The position numbers were made by a program, and so were the translations under genes. Shown here piece after piece: positions 17,088-25,438 of a stretch of 50,721 nt of DNA (positions are counted from its first letter, which is position 1; every line of letters begins with the position of its first letter). Below the pieces are notes generated by a model that was not told the origin of the DNA, did no database searches, and saw only the letters and a program-made list of their open reading frames with translations. The DNA comes from Bacteroidales bacterium UBA6366 (GTDB lineage: Bacteria > Bacteroidota > Bacteroidia > Bacteroidales > UBA932): the NCBI GenBank assembly GCA_002438845.1, contig DJRG01000021.1:1-50721 (forward strand), given 5' to 3'.

Positions 17088-17154
17088 AGGTCAGAAAAAA
17101 AGAAAATTCCAAATTTTGCACGTTACCAAAATTTGAAATTTTATTTTTCTGACC
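17088..17154. repeat. Conserved-loop long hairpin, copy A
   Basis: This is a near-perfect hairpin with a ~29-pair stem. The arms begin AGGTCAGAAAAA and end CAAATTTTG around the loop CACGTTAC, then CAAAATTTG and back to TTTTTCTGACCT. Loop, loop-closing TTTTG/CAAAA and arm length match the two hairpins at 48831 and 48916. It lies between the rsgA end and the marR promoter, so it could also help to end rsgA transcription. Confidence 0.85.
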
Positions 17155-17213
17155 TTAAGTGTTGAATATGGGGATTTCTAACAATATTTAGAAACACTGT
17201 CAGAAGTAACTAT

Positions 17214-18164
17214 TCACCTAAACTTCTTGTCCTCTTCGAGCATGCCGAGGTAGGAGTTGTAACGTTCGGGGGAGATCAGGCCGTTGTCGACGGCTTGCTT
17301 GACGGCGCAGCCGGGCTCGTGGGTGTGGGTGCAGGGGGTGAAACGGCAATCTTTCGAGAATTTCAGCATCTCTGGGAAGTAGAGTGCGATTTCCTCTTTT
17401 TCAAGGTGAACAAGGCCGAAGCCTCTGAGGCCTGGGGAGTCTATGATGAAGCCGCCGGAGGCCAACGGGTACATCTCGTACAAAGATGTTGTGTGACGGC
17501 CTTGAAGGTGGGCGAGGGAAATGTCGCCGACCTTCGGACTCAAGGACGGGTCCAATGCTTTGATTATGGAGGACTTCCCTACTCCGGACTCTCCGGAGAA
17601 AAGGCAGATGTGGCCTTCTTCGGGTCCTCCGATGGCAGCCTTCAACTCATCTATACCCTCGCCAGTCAAAGCGGAGGTCTCTATCACACGATAGCCGGCA
17701 CTTTCGTAGATACGGTGGAAATCAGCGAGTTGCTCAGGGAATTCTTTTCTGAATATGTCAACCTTGTTCAGAACGATGGCGGCCGGAATGCCATAGACCT
17801 CGCAAGTCACCAGCAGCCTGTCCAGGAACGGCAGCTTAATCTCCGGGAAGAAAAGCGTCACGACGATGAACGCCCTGTCCAGATTGGCGGCTATCACGTG
17901 AGACTGCCTCGAAAGGTTGGTCGAGCGGCGGATCACATAGTTCTTGCGGTCCAGAACCTCGACGATCAATGCGGGATGCGTAGCGGAAGGTTCTTCTGAA
18001 TATTCATAAGTCACCCTGTCGCCCACCGCCACGGGATTTGTCGCCTCGCTGCCCTTCAGGCGCACCTTGCCTTTGAGCACCGCCGGAAAAGGCTGCCATT
18101 CAGGCAACCTCGAAAGCAGGAAATGACTTCCCGCGTTTTTGACCACTGTCGCTTGTCCTTTCAT
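17214..18164 (-). CDS. rsgA: Ribosome small subunit-dependent GTPase A
   Basis: RsgA is a circularly permuted GTPase that checks late maturation of the 30S ribosomal subunit. The protein has an OB-fold at the N-terminus (GKVRLKGSEATNPVAVGDRV). The permuted G motifs follow in order: VLNKVD (G4), ETSALTGEG (G5), GESGVGKSSIIKAL (G1 P-loop) and DSPGLRGFG (G3). The C-terminus has the zinc site CRFTPCTHTHEPGC. The start is set at ATG 18164 (MKGQATVV) because an upstream ATG at 18176 would fall inside the -7 promoter box. This leaves only a few bases of leader. About 316 residues, normal for the family. Confidence 0.95.
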   Translation of the reverse strand: MKGQATVVKNAGSHFLLSRLPEWQPFPAVLKGKVRLKGSEATNPVAVGDRVTYEYSEEPSATHPALIVEVLDRKNYVIRRSTNLSRQSHVIAANLDRAFIVVTLFFPEIKLPFLDRLLVTCEVYGIPAAIVLNKVDIFRKEFPEQLADFHRIYESAGYRVIETSALTGEGIDELKAAIGGPEEGHICLFSGESGVGKSSIIKALDPSLSPKVGDISLAHLQGRHTTSLYEMYPLASGGFIIDSPGLRGFGLVHLEKEEIALYFPEMLKFSKDCRFTPCTHTHEPGCAVKQAVDNGLISPERYNSYLGMLEEDKKFR

Positions 18165-18173
18165 ATTCAGTGA

Positions 18174-18181
18174 CAAAGATA
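18174..18181 (-). promoter_or_regulatory. -7 box directly upstream of rsgA
   Basis: On the minus strand this reads TATCTTTG and lies nine bases before the rsgA ATG. If used, the transcript would start only about 3-5 bases before the start codon. No -33 element is obvious. Confidence 0.45.
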
Positions 18182-18203
18182 GTCATTCATTTGAATATTC
18201 ACA

Positions 18204-18665
18204 CTATTCGTGCGTGGCGAAACGCTGCTGGGCGAGGGTCTCGTATTTGGTGCCGGGGCGGCCGTAGTTGGCGTACGGGTAGATGGAGATGCCACCGCGC
18301 GGGGTGAAGAGTCCGGTGACCTCTATGTACTTGGGATCCATCAGTTTGATGAGGTCTTTCATGATTTTGTTGACGCAATCCTCATGGAAATCCCCATGGT
18401 TGCGGAAACTGAACAAGTACAGTTTCAGACTCTTGCTCTCGACCATCCGCACGTCAGGAATATAACTGATCCGGATCTCGGCAAAGTCCGGCTGTCCCGT
18501 GATCGGACACAGGCTCGTGAATTCCGGGCAGTTGAACCTCACCCAATAGTCGTTGCCCTGGTGCTTGTTGACGAACGTCTCCAGAACCTCAGGAGCGTAG
18601 TCACTTTTATATTCAGTCTTCTTTCCGAGGGACTGAAGGCCCTCCAATTCTCTTCCTTCCGCCAT
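18204..18665 (-). CDS. queF: NADPH-dependent 7-cyano-7-deazaguanine reductase
   Basis: QueF reduces preQ0 to preQ1 in queuosine biosynthesis. The protein is about 153 residues, the short unimodular form. The nucleophilic cysteine lies in FTSLCPITGQPDFAEI, and the family motif ESKSLKLYLFSFRNHGDFHE binds NADPH and preQ0. The start at ATG 18665 (MAEGREL) is favoured; an alternative ATG lies nine bases upstream. The queuosine-precursor transporter gene ends 39 bases upstream on the same strand, so the two likely form a queuosine operon. Confidence 0.95.
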   Translation of the reverse strand: MAEGRELEGLQSLGKKTEYKSDYAPEVLETFVNKHQGNDYWVRFNCPEFTSLCPITGQPDFAEIRISYIPDVRMVESKSLKLYLFSFRNHGDFHEDCVNKIMKDLIKLMDPKYIEVTGLFTPRGGISIYPYANYGRPGTKYETLAQQRFATHE

Positions 18666-18712
18666 AATATTCAATTTTACTTTCTAAAATCGGCAGCAAC
18701 CAGCCGACAGAA

Positions 18713-19429
18713 CTATATCTCATTAACTTTAAACGGATTGTAAGAAATATTATTGTCGTAGGTGTCGATTCCCTCGTGCGCCTTGACTTTTCTGACCACC
18801 CATGAGGTAACGGGCAGAATAACAATCTCGTACAAGGTCTTTGCCACGACCTGAGTGAACATCAGACTGATCACAGCCCTGAATGGAAGCAAGCCACCGA
18901 ACGCTATCGGGAAAAAGATCAGGGAATCCGTCGCCTCTCCCCCGATGGTGGAGATGATCGCCCTCCAGCCGAAGCCCCTGCCCTTGGTCGCCACCTTCAT
19001 CTTGGACATGATCCACGCGTTGACAGTCGAACCGGCGATGAACGCCAGAAGCGAGCCGATCATCGATCTCGGAACAAGGCCGAACAGGGAGTTGAAGCTC
19101 TCCGCGGCGGCGTAACTGTCCTCGAACATAGGCTTAGGCAACTTTGTGACGATGAACGAGGCGATGGACACAAAGAGGCACATCGTGAAGCCGATCCAGA
19201 TTGTCAGGCGGGCTTTTTTGTAGCCATAAACCTCTGTAAGGCAATCGTTAAGGATGTACGAAATCGGAAACAGAAGTACCGCTCCGGTCAGTTGCACGGG
19301 AAGAGGTCCGACTTGCCAGAGTCTTGGGATGAAGATGTTGGAGACTACCAGACACACGCAGAATGTCACTGACATCCAGACGTAGGTAACAGACAGCGTC
19401 TCACGCTGTTGATTAGTTGAATTTGACAT
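18713..19429 (-). CDS. yhhQ: Queuosine precursor transporter (YhhQ/VUT family)
   Basis: This is an inner-membrane protein that takes up queuosine precursors such as preQ0/preQ1. From ATG 19429 it has about 238 residues and six membrane segments. Typical features are VSNIFIPRLWQVGPLPVQLTGA, ISYILNDCLTEVYGYKKAR and GGEATDSLIFFPIAFGG. The start is set here because the upstream in-frame extension (from 19549) runs through the promoter region and is not membrane-protein-like. QueF is encoded immediately downstream, which supports the role. Confidence 0.9.
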   Translation of the reverse strand: MSNSTNQQRETLSVTYVWMSVTFCVCLVVSNIFIPRLWQVGPLPVQLTGAVLLFPISYILNDCLTEVYGYKKARLTIWIGFTMCLFVSIASFIVTKLPKPMFEDSYAAAESFNSLFGLVPRSMIGSLLAFIAGSTVNAWIMSKMKVATKGRGFGWRAIISTIGGEATDSLIFFPIAFGGLLPFRAVISLMFTQVVAKTLYEIVILPVTSWVVRKVKAHEGIDTYDNNISYNPFKVNEI

Positions 19430-19506
19430 TGTCTTTCTTGTTTTTAACGTGGTTTCAAGAACACAGGGCCATTCCTTTGTCAGAGGGCCGGACCCTTTTG
19501 CGACTG

Positions 19507-19514
19507 CAAAGATA
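19507..19514 (-). promoter_or_regulatory. -7 box of the yhhQ-queF operon
   Basis: On the minus strand this reads TATCTTTG, exact to TAnnTTTG, giving a leader of about 70 bases to ATG 19429. No -33 element is clear. The opposite strand of this gap must carry the promoter for the polyprenyl synthase gene, which I could not identify. Confidence 0.45.
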
Positions 19515-19565
19515 AAAATATTCCATATAAAATTCCTATCTTTACACATCTAAAAACGATAAACA

Positions 19566-20549
19566 ATGCTGACACAGGAAAAAATCGACGCGGTGGTCAA
19601 GAATCTTTTCAAGGAAATCAAATTCACCAACGAGCCTTCGGGACTCTATGATCCGCTCAGGTACATGATAGAGATCGGGGGAAAACGAATCAGACCAACT
19701 TTATGTCTCACGGCATATTCACTCTACAAGGATGAGTTGGCTCCCGAGATTCTGGAGCCGGCGGCGGGAATAGAAGTATTCCACAGCTTCACGCTCATCC
19801 ACGACGACATCATGGACCGCTCCCCTCTTCGCAGAGGAGTATCCACGGTCTGGAAGAAATGGGACCCAGACACGGCCATTCTTTCGGGGGATGTGATGTG
19901 CATCGACAGTTACTCACGCATCGCTCATGCGCCAGCGGCACTCTTGGGCAGCGTGATGGCGCTGTTCTCCAAAACCGCCGCGGAAGTGTGCGAGGGGCAA
20001 CAGTTCGACATGGAATTCGAACGACTTCAGACTGTCCCGATGGCGGATTACATGAATATGATCGGTCTGAAGACGAGCGTCCTGATCGCCTGCGCGGCGA
20101 AAATGGGAGCGCTCATAGCTGGCGCGCCTGAAAAAGACCAGGACTGCCTCTACGACTACGGCTACAATCTCGGTCTGGCGTTTCAAGTGGCCGACGACTA
20201 CCTCGACGCTTATGGCGACGTGAAGGTGTTCGGCAAGCCGATCGGAGGAGACATACTCAACGAGAAGAAGAGCTGGCTGACCGTAAGGGCGTTTGAGAAA
20301 GCGGACGGGAAGACCAAAGCGGAACTGCTGGAGGCTATGTCGGCGAAAGCGGAGTCTGACGAGGAGAAAACGTCCAAAATCAACCGGGTCAAGGCCATCT
20401 ACGACGCCTTGGCAGTCGGCGAGGACGCCAAGGAATCCATCGTGGAGCTGACCGAAAAGGCCCTCGGATGCGTGCGTGGCATCTGCGACGGAGAACGTTT
20501 CGAAGCCCTGCGCGGTTTTGCGGACCGCCTTGTGGGACGAACAAAATAA
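19566..20549 (+). CDS. Polyprenyl (isoprenyl) diphosphate synthase
   Basis: This enzyme condenses IPP with an allylic diphosphate to build a polyprenyl chain. The 327-residue protein has both aspartate-rich motifs, LIHDDIMDRSPLRRG (~residue 79) and FQVADDYLDAYGD (~210), and the GGKRIRPTLCL substrate motif. There is no two-residue insertion in the first motif, and a Phe sits five residues before it. This resembles GGPP-type or mid-chain synthases rather than the bacterial IspA form. Product length cannot be settled from sequence. It is followed after ten bases by the mannose-1-phosphate guanylyltransferase gene, so they may be cotranscribed. Confidence 0.9.
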   Translation: MLTQEKIDAVVKNLFKEIKFTNEPSGLYDPLRYMIEIGGKRIRPTLCLTAYSLYKDELAPEILEPAAGIEVFHSFTLIHDDIMDRSPLRRGVSTVWKKWDPDTAILSGDVMCIDSYSRIAHAPAALLGSVMALFSKTAAEVCEGQQFDMEFERLQTVPMADYMNMIGLKTSVLIACAAKMGALIAGAPEKDQDCLYDYGYNLGLAFQVADDYLDAYGDVKVFGKPIGGDILNEKKSWLTVRAFEKADGKTKAELLEAMSAKAESDEEKTSKINRVKAIYDALAVGEDAKESIVELTEKALGCVRGICDGERFEALRGFADRLVGRTK

Positions 20550-20559
20550 AGAAAAAATT

Positions 20560-21657
20560 ATGGAGACACACGTTGTGATTATGGCGGGAGGCGTCGGCAG
20601 CAGGCTATGGCCGGTCAGCACCCCTGAAAAGCCAAAGCAATTCATTGATTTGCTTGGAATAGGAAAAACATTGATTCAACTTACGGTAGCGAGGTTCACC
20701 CCGGTCTGCAACCTTGAGAATTTCTGGGTTGTCACATCAGAGAAGTACGTGCCGATTGTCAAGGAGCAGCTTCCTGAGATCCCGGAAGGGCACATTCTTG
20801 CCGAACCGGAGCCCCGCAACACCGCGCCTTGCATCGCCTACGCATGCTGGAAGATTTCGGCCGAATGCCCGGACGCCAACATCGTGGTGACACCTGCGGA
20901 CGCGCTGATAATCAACGAACAGAAACTTTCGAACATTATCCGGAAGGCATTGAATTTCACGGCTGAAGGCGGAAGGATAGTGACGGTGGGCATCGAACCA
21001 TCACGCCCCGAGACCGGTTACGGCTACATATTCGCAGAAGAAAAACGTCCCGACGAAGTCGTCAAGGTCAGGGAGTTCAAGGAAAAGCCGGACCTTGCCA
21101 CCGCCAAGGAATATCTCGCCGCCGGCACATATTTCTGGAACGCCGGAATCTTCGTCTGGAGCGCCAGGACAATCGTCGGGCAGATGCGCGCCCACGCTCC
21201 GCAGATCGCCGGGGTCATGGATCGGATCGCCTCATCTTTCGGCACAAGCGAAGAGGAAGCTACCGTCAAAGAGTTGTTCCCGACCTGCGAAAAGATTTCC
21301 ATTGACTATGCTGTCATGGAGAAATCGGACGAGATCTATGTCATCCCTTGCGACCTGGGATGGTCAGACCTCGGCAGCTTCAGTTCCATAAAGGAACACA
21401 TTCCGGCTCCGGAGGATGCCCATACTCCAGACGGACTTTCATCAAAAGGATGCCTCGACGGCGACAAGGTGATAGGCGGCGACGTGCGCCTGTTTGACTG
21501 CAAAGACTGCATCGTGCATGCTGAAGACGCGAAAACTGTCGTCGTCAAGGGGCTTGAGGGGTACATTGTGGCCGTCAAGGAAGGCAATGTTCTCGTATGT
21601 CCTCTCGCCGACGAGCAGAAGATCAAGGAATATTCAGCCCCAGGGAAAGGCTGCTGA
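20560..21657 (+). CDS. manC: Mannose-1-phosphate guanylyltransferase
   Basis: This enzyme makes GDP-mannose from GTP and mannose-1-phosphate for glycan synthesis. The 365-residue protein starts at ATG 20560 (METHVVIMAGG). The nucleotidyltransferase signature AGGVGSRLWPVSTPEKPKQF is intact, followed by LAEPEPRNTAPCIAYA, VREFKEKPD and FWNAGIFVW. It lacks the C-terminal phosphomannose isomerase domain of the long bifunctional form. An in-frame upstream start inside the polyprenyl synthase gene (20476) is rejected because the signature should lie close to the N-terminus. The next gene is a glycosyltransferase. Confidence 0.95.
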   Translation: METHVVIMAGGVGSRLWPVSTPEKPKQFIDLLGIGKTLIQLTVARFTPVCNLENFWVVTSEKYVPIVKEQLPEIPEGHILAEPEPRNTAPCIAYACWKISAECPDANIVVTPADALIINEQKLSNIIRKALNFTAEGGRIVTVGIEPSRPETGYGYIFAEEKRPDEVVKVREFKEKPDLATAKEYLAAGTYFWNAGIFVWSARTIVGQMRAHAPQIAGVMDRIASSFGTSEEEATVKELFPTCEKISIDYAVMEKSDEIYVIPCDLGWSDLGSFSSIKEHIPAPEDAHTPDGLSSKGCLDGDKVIGGDVRLFDCKDCIVHAEDAKTVVVKGLEGYIVAVKEGNVLVCPLADEQKIKEYSAPGKGC

Positions 21658-21678
21658 CCTTTCAGAAATATTCATGCG

Positions 21679-22833
21679 ATGAGGTATGTGTTTATCGTAC
21701 AGGGAGAAGGCCGCGGGCATCTTACCCAAGCCATCTCCATGGAGAGGTTGCTTCGGGAAAACGGCCATGAGGTGACGGCGGTACTGGTGGGCAAGAGTCC
21801 GGCGCGCCGGTTGCCGTCTTTCTTCGAAGAGACAGTACATGCCCCTGTGGAGATGTTCGAAAGTTTCAATTTCGTGCCTTCGTCCTCGAACCGCAAGGCA
21901 AGCGCTTTCAAGACAGGATTTTACAATGTGATCCACATTGCGGGATTCTTTCCGTCGATCCGCTTCATCTCACGAAGGCTTCGGGAGATCGCCCCGGACG
22001 TCGTGGTCAATTTCTACGACATTCTCGGCACGATGGGCTATCGGTTCAGCCGCATCAAAGCGCCAATGATCTGCCTGGGGCATCAGTTCCTGTTCCTGCA
22101 CAAGGATTTCAAATTTCCGTCGACGGGATATTCTGGCCACTACGCCTTGAATCTTTTCACGAATATGGTAGCTCTCGGGGCCGCCAAGATCCTTGCCCTC
22201 AGCTTCCGGCCGATGCCTGACGATCCTAAGCGAAAGATAAAGGTCGTGCCTCCCCTGCTCCGTCCTGCGGTACTCAGTCTCCGCCAGGTCTCGGGGAAAG
22301 ATGATCCGTCAGTCCGGGACGGGGGGTATGTCCACGGCTACATGCTGAACGCGGGATTCTCACAGGATGTCATGGAATGGCACGCCCGCCATCCGGAGGT
22401 TCCGCTGAGGTTCTTCTGGGACAAGTCCGACGAACCGCCTGTGAAAGTCGTGGACGAGACATTGTCGTTCTACTATCTGAATGATGAAGAGTTCCTTCGC
22501 CAGATGGCTGGCTGTCACGCCTATGCCTCCACGGCCGGGTTCGAGTCCGTCTGCGAGGCGATGTACCTTGGGAAGCCGCTGCTGATGGTCCCGTCTCATG
22601 TCGAGCAGAAATGCAATGCTTATGATGCGACGGAGGGTTACCGGATGGCATCGCGGGCTGCCCAAGGAGGCTTTGAGGGTAGCGAACTGCCACGCCCGGC
22701 GGTCTCGTCAGACAAGTTCGACCTTGACCTTCTGCTGCATTTCGCTGATAATGAATTTATAGCCGACAAATCCTTTCCTGATTGGGCCAGAGCAGCGGAT
22801 GAAGTGTTTTTGAAAGAGCTGACTTTTTCGTAA
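21679..22833 (+). CDS. GT-B glycosyltransferase (MurG/GT28-like)
   Basis: This is a cytoplasmic or membrane-associated glycosyltransferase with a two-Rossmann GT-B layout; donor and acceptor are unknown. The 384-residue protein begins YVFIVQGEGRGHLTQAISM, the glycine-rich loop typical of MurG/UGT-like enzymes. The C-terminal half has the donor-binding block AGFESVCEAMYLGKPLLMVP followed by HVEQKCNAYD. No membrane segment is convincing. It lies 21 bases after manC, so a role in making a mannose-containing or other surface glycan is plausible but inferred from position only. Confidence 0.82.
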   Translation: MRYVFIVQGEGRGHLTQAISMERLLRENGHEVTAVLVGKSPARRLPSFFEETVHAPVEMFESFNFVPSSSNRKASAFKTGFYNVIHIAGFFPSIRFISRRLREIAPDVVVNFYDILGTMGYRFSRIKAPMICLGHQFLFLHKDFKFPSTGYSGHYALNLFTNMVALGAAKILALSFRPMPDDPKRKIKVVPPLLRPAVLSLRQVSGKDDPSVRDGGYVHGYMLNAGFSQDVMEWHARHPEVPLRFFWDKSDEPPVKVVDETLSFYYLNDEEFLRQMAGCHAYASTAGFESVCEAMYLGKPLLMVPSHVEQKCNAYDATEGYRMASRAAQGGFEGSELPRPAVSSDKFDLDLLLHFADNEFIADKSFPDWARAADEVFLKELTFS

Positions 22834-22849
22834 AATTTTCTCGAAAAAG

Positions 22850-22881
22850 TTTGGAGAATTAATTCAAATGCCCTAACTTTG
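22850..22881 (+). promoter_or_regulatory. Promoter of the tRNA-Lys pair
   Basis: TTTG (22850-22853), 20 bases and TAACTTTG (22874-22881) match the Bacteroidota promoter layout. Transcription should begin near 22888, about 35 bases before the first tRNA. Confidence 0.7.
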
Positions 22882-22922
22882 CAATCCCAATCAAGAAGAC
22901 CACTTCTTGAAAAGGTTGGAAA

Positions 22923-22998
22923 GATTCGTTAGCTCAGTTGGTAGAGCACAACACTTTTAATGTTGGGGTCTCGGGTTCGAGCCCCGAACGGATCACCA
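22923..22998 (+). tRNA. tRNA-Lys (anticodon TTT)
   Basis: A full cloverleaf can be folded. The acceptor GATTCGT pairs with ACGGATC, the D arm is GCTC/GAGC, the anticodon stem CAACA/TGTTG holds loop CTTTTAA, and the T arm is TCGGG/CCCGA with TTCGAGC. The discriminator A is followed by an encoded CCA. It shares a transcript with the next tRNA. Confidence 0.97.
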
Positions 22999-23057
22999 AA
23001 AGGAGCACCGCTTCTTTCCAGAGTTGGATGCCGCAAGGCCAAAACTCAAAACACAAT

Positions 23058-23130
23058 GCTTTGCTAGCTCAGTTGGTAGAGCAACTGACTCTTAATCAGT
23101 GGGTCTAGGGTTCGAGTCCCTAGCAGAGCA
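23058..23130 (+). tRNA. tRNA-Lys (anticodon CTT)
   Basis: The acceptor GCTTTGC pairs with GCAGAGC, the anticodon stem ACTGA/TCAGT holds loop CTCTTAA, and the T arm is TAGGG/CCCTA. The 3' CCA is not encoded (A followed by CAA), unlike the upstream tRNA-Lys. Together the two tRNAs read both lysine codons. Confidence 0.97.
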
Positions 23131-23131
23131 C

Positions 23132-23164
23132 AAAAAGACAGCTTCATTCGAGGCTGTCTTTTTG
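23132..23164 (+). terminator. Terminator after the tRNA-Lys pair
   Basis: AAAAAGACAGC and GCTGTCTTTTT form a strong stem around a ten-base loop, ending in a T run just after the second tRNA. Confidence 0.85.
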
Positions 23165-23241
23165 TTATTGCGGCGGCCCGACGTGTGGCCGCCATATTTG
23201 GCAAAGTGCGAGTAAGCCTGAATATTTCGCAAATAGCCAGG

Positions 23242-23263
23242 CGCTTCGACAGGCTCAGCGACC
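23242..23263. repeat. TTCGACAGGCTCAG palindromic element, intergenic copy
   Basis: CGCTTCGACAGGCTCAGCGACC is a copy of the dispersed element with arms CGCT and AGCG. It lies between the convergent tRNA-Lys and tRNA-Cys terminators. Confidence 0.75.
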
Positions 23264-23299
23264 CTCATAGTCAAGTATTATCACGTTTTTGGGCACAAG

Positions 23300-23330
23300 A
23301 AACCCCGCAGAGTGCATTCTACGGGGTTTT
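23300..23330 (-). terminator. Terminator of tRNA-Cys
   Basis: AAACCCCG and CGGGGTTTT pair around a 14-base loop immediately downstream of the minus-strand tRNA-Cys. Confidence 0.8.
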
Positions 23331-23334
23331 GAAG

Positions 23335-23405
23335 AGGTGCCTAGCGGAATCGAACCGCTGTAGCAGGTTTTGCAGACCTGTGCCTAACCGCTCGGCCAAA
23401 GCACC
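23335..23405 (-). tRNA. tRNA-Cys (anticodon GCA)
   Basis: Read on the minus strand, the acceptor GGTGCTT pairs with AGGCACC, the anticodon stem CAGGT/ACCTG holds loop CTGCAAA, and the T arm is AGCGG/CCGCT. The discriminator base is T, the known tRNA-Cys identity base. CCA is not encoded. The 71-base length is normal for tRNA-Cys. Confidence 0.96.
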
Positions 23406-23420
23406 ATTGGTTGTGGAATG

Positions 23421-23451
23421 CAAAGATAATGCTTTTTCTATTATTTACAAA
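23421..23451 (-). promoter_or_regulatory. Promoter of tRNA-Cys
   Basis: On the minus strand, TTTG, 19 bases and TATCTTTG form a textbook Bacteroidota promoter ending 15 bases before the tRNA. Confidence 0.75.
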
Positions 23452-23513
23452 TTTTTCTTTCATTAACGGTCTGAAATGAGGGGGCGTAAACAATGATATT
23501 GCTTTAAAATTAG

Positions 23514-23521
23514 TAAATTTG
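23514..23521 (+). promoter_or_regulatory. -7 box of the phosphoesterase-GH2 operon
   Basis: TAAATTTG is an exact -7 match 40 bases before the ATG at 23561. No -33 TTG is present at the expected distance. Confidence 0.45.
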
Positions 23522-23560
23522 TGAACTCAGAGGCCGGATGACAATTAGGGATAAGAAGTA

Positions 23561-25438
23561 ATGATGTATAAGAATATGAGAAGAATAATATCAGCGATGG
23601 CTGCCGTGTGCGTTTGCGCGGTGGCCGTCATGGCGCAGGAGGTGCCTGTCAGATTCGCGTTCCTGACGGATCTGCACTATTCGGCCGGAAGCGGATCGGT
23701 CCGCGATCTGAGCCGCTGCATCAAGGATGTCAACACTATTGACGGACTGGACTTTGTCCTCGTGGGCGGGGATCTTACGGATTTCGGGACGGACGAGGAG
23801 ATCGCGGCTGTCAAACAGATGCTTGACTCGCTTAAGTACAAGTACTATGTCGTGGCCGGAAACCACGACGCCAAGTGGTCCGAGAGCGGGTGTAACACTT
23901 TCCTGAAAGTCTTCGGCTACGAAAACTTCGAGTTCGGGTGCAAGGGCTGGCGCTTCATCGGCTGCAACTGCGGCCCTGACATGAGGATGGCTCCGGCGCT
24001 GATCCCTCAGGAAAGCATGGAGTGGCTAAAAGGCCTGAAGCCGGGCGAAAAGACGGTTTTCGTAAATCACTATCCGCAGGACACATCAGTGCTGAACTAC
24101 TTCGATGTGACCAGAGAACTTAAGAGGATAGGCACTCGTTTCGCGATCGGCGGTCACTGGCACAGCAACGTGGCGTTGAACTACGATGGAATCCCTGGCG
24201 TGCTGGACCGTTCGACGCTGACCGCGGGGAAACAGCCGGGCTACAACCTGTTCACAATCCGGAACGACAGTGTGACAGTCTCAGAAAGAAGGCTTTTCGG
24301 CGCCACCACAGTCCAGCTTGAGCCATGGTACACCAGAAAGCTCACCGAAGTCAAGGACACAGTCACTTACGATGCAGACGGCCTCCCGGCAAGCTACCCT
24401 TGGATGCGCTACGACGTCAACACCGACAGCCCTGTGAAGGAAGTATGGAAGCTCAAGGACGACAGCAATATTGTCGCAGGTTTTGCAAGAAATGGTGGCA
24501 AGGCTTGGTACTCAACCGCTTCCGGCTACATCCGGTGCATCAGCGTCAAAGATGGTAAAAGAATATGGTCGAAGAAGTTCCCGGGAAAGATCTTTTCGAC
24601 CCCTGCCGTGAAGGGAAAGTATCTTGTCTTCGGCTGCACGGACGGCAACATCTATGCGTTGAACGCAAGAAACGGAAAGACAATCTGGAAATACTCCGCA
24701 AGGAAGTCCGTTCTGGGCAGCCCTGTGATATTCGATGACAAAGTCTACGTCGGCGCTTCGGACGGATGCTTCAGGGCTCTCGGTCTGAAGACAGGAAAGG
24801 CTGTGTGGACATATTCAGACGTTCAAGGATTCATCGAATGCCGCGCCTACGTCGACAAGGAACAGGTCGTGTTCGGGTCTTGGGGCAACAGGCTGTATTC
24901 GCTTGATCCTCAGACCGGGGCGCTCCAATGGGAGTGGAAATGCGAGAAACCTTCGAGGATGTACTCGCCCGCGGCCGTGTGGCCTGTCAAGGCGTGCGGG
25001 AAGATATTCATAGCTGTTCCGGACAGGCGGCTCTACGCTCTTGACGCCGCGACTGGAAAGGAACTCAGGCATTATGAGAAATCAGCCAGGGAGGCTGTGG
25101 GTGTCTCGCCGGACGGGAAGAAGGTTTATTGCAAATCCATGTGGCACACAATCACTTCCGTGGACGCCACGAGCCTTGAGGTGGATTGGCGTGCTGAGAC
25201 TGGAGCTGGCTACGAGATTTCTCCGACCTCGATCGTACGCATCGGAGACGAGGTGATCATGCCGACCGACAAAGGCAACATCATCGGATTCGATGCCAGG
25301 GACGGTCGCAGGCTATGGGCGAGGAAGATCTCCATCGCGCTTGTGAATCCGATGGAGGTCTGGAGCGAAGGCACCGACACTTACATACTTGCCTCCACGA
25401 TGGACGGCACTGTTACATTGCTGCGTAACAATTCATGA
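23561..25438 (+). CDS. Secreted calcineurin-like phosphoesterase with PQQ-type beta-propeller
   Basis: This is a 625-residue exported protein with two domains. After a signal peptide (RRIISAMAAVCVCAVAVMAQ), residues ~30-240 form a metallophosphoesterase with the metal-binding motifs FLTDLHYS, GGDLTDFG, AGNHDAKW, NHYPQD and GGHWHSN. Residues ~290-625 are PQQ/YVTN-like propeller blades with repeated Trp and Gly motifs (DGNIYALNARNGKTIWKYS, DGCFRALGLKTGKAVWTYS, DRRLYALDAATGKELRHYE). It probably hydrolyses a phosphoester at the cell surface; the substrate is unknown. The stop overlaps the next gene's ATG (ATGA), tying it to the beta-galactosidase. Two alternative ATGs lie within the first six codons. 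Confidence 0.88.
   Translation: MMYKNMRRIISAMAAVCVCAVAVMAQEVPVRFAFLTDLHYSAGSGSVRDLSRCIKDVNTIDGLDFVLVGGDLTDFGTDEEIAAVKQMLDSLKYKYYVVAGNHDAKWSESGCNTFLKVFGYENFEFGCKGWRFIGCNCGPDMRMAPALIPQESMEWLKGLKPGEKTVFVNHYPQDTSVLNYFDVTRELKRIGTRFAIGGHWHSNVALNYDGIPGVLDRSTLTAGKQPGYNLFTIRNDSVTVSERRLFGATTVQLEPWYTRKLTEVKDTVTYDADGLPASYPWMRYDVNTDSPVKEVWKLKDDSNIVAGFARNGGKAWYSTASGYIRCISVKDGKRIWSKKFPGKIFSTPAVKGKYLVFGCTDGNIYALNARNGKTIWKYSARKSVLGSPVIFDDKVYVGASDGCFRALGLKTGKAVWTYSDVQGFIECRAYVDKEQVVFGSWGNRLYSLDPQTGALQWEWKCEKPSRMYSPAAVWPVKACGKIFIAVPDRRLYALDAATGKELRHYEKSAREAVGVSPDGKKVYCKSMWHTITSVDATSLEVDWRAETGAGYEISPTSIVRIGDEVIMPTDKGNIIGFDARDGRRLWARKISIALVNPMEVWSEGTDTYILASTMDGTVTLLRNNS

Noticed and set aside
17295..17999. Long open frame antisense to rsgA
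   Set aside because: rsgA carries all expected GTPase motifs; the antisense frame is a composition shadow.
18999..19023. Possible recent horizontal transfer of the queuosine genes
   Set aside because: Codon and base use look like the neighbours, and queF beside yhhQ is a common arrangement.
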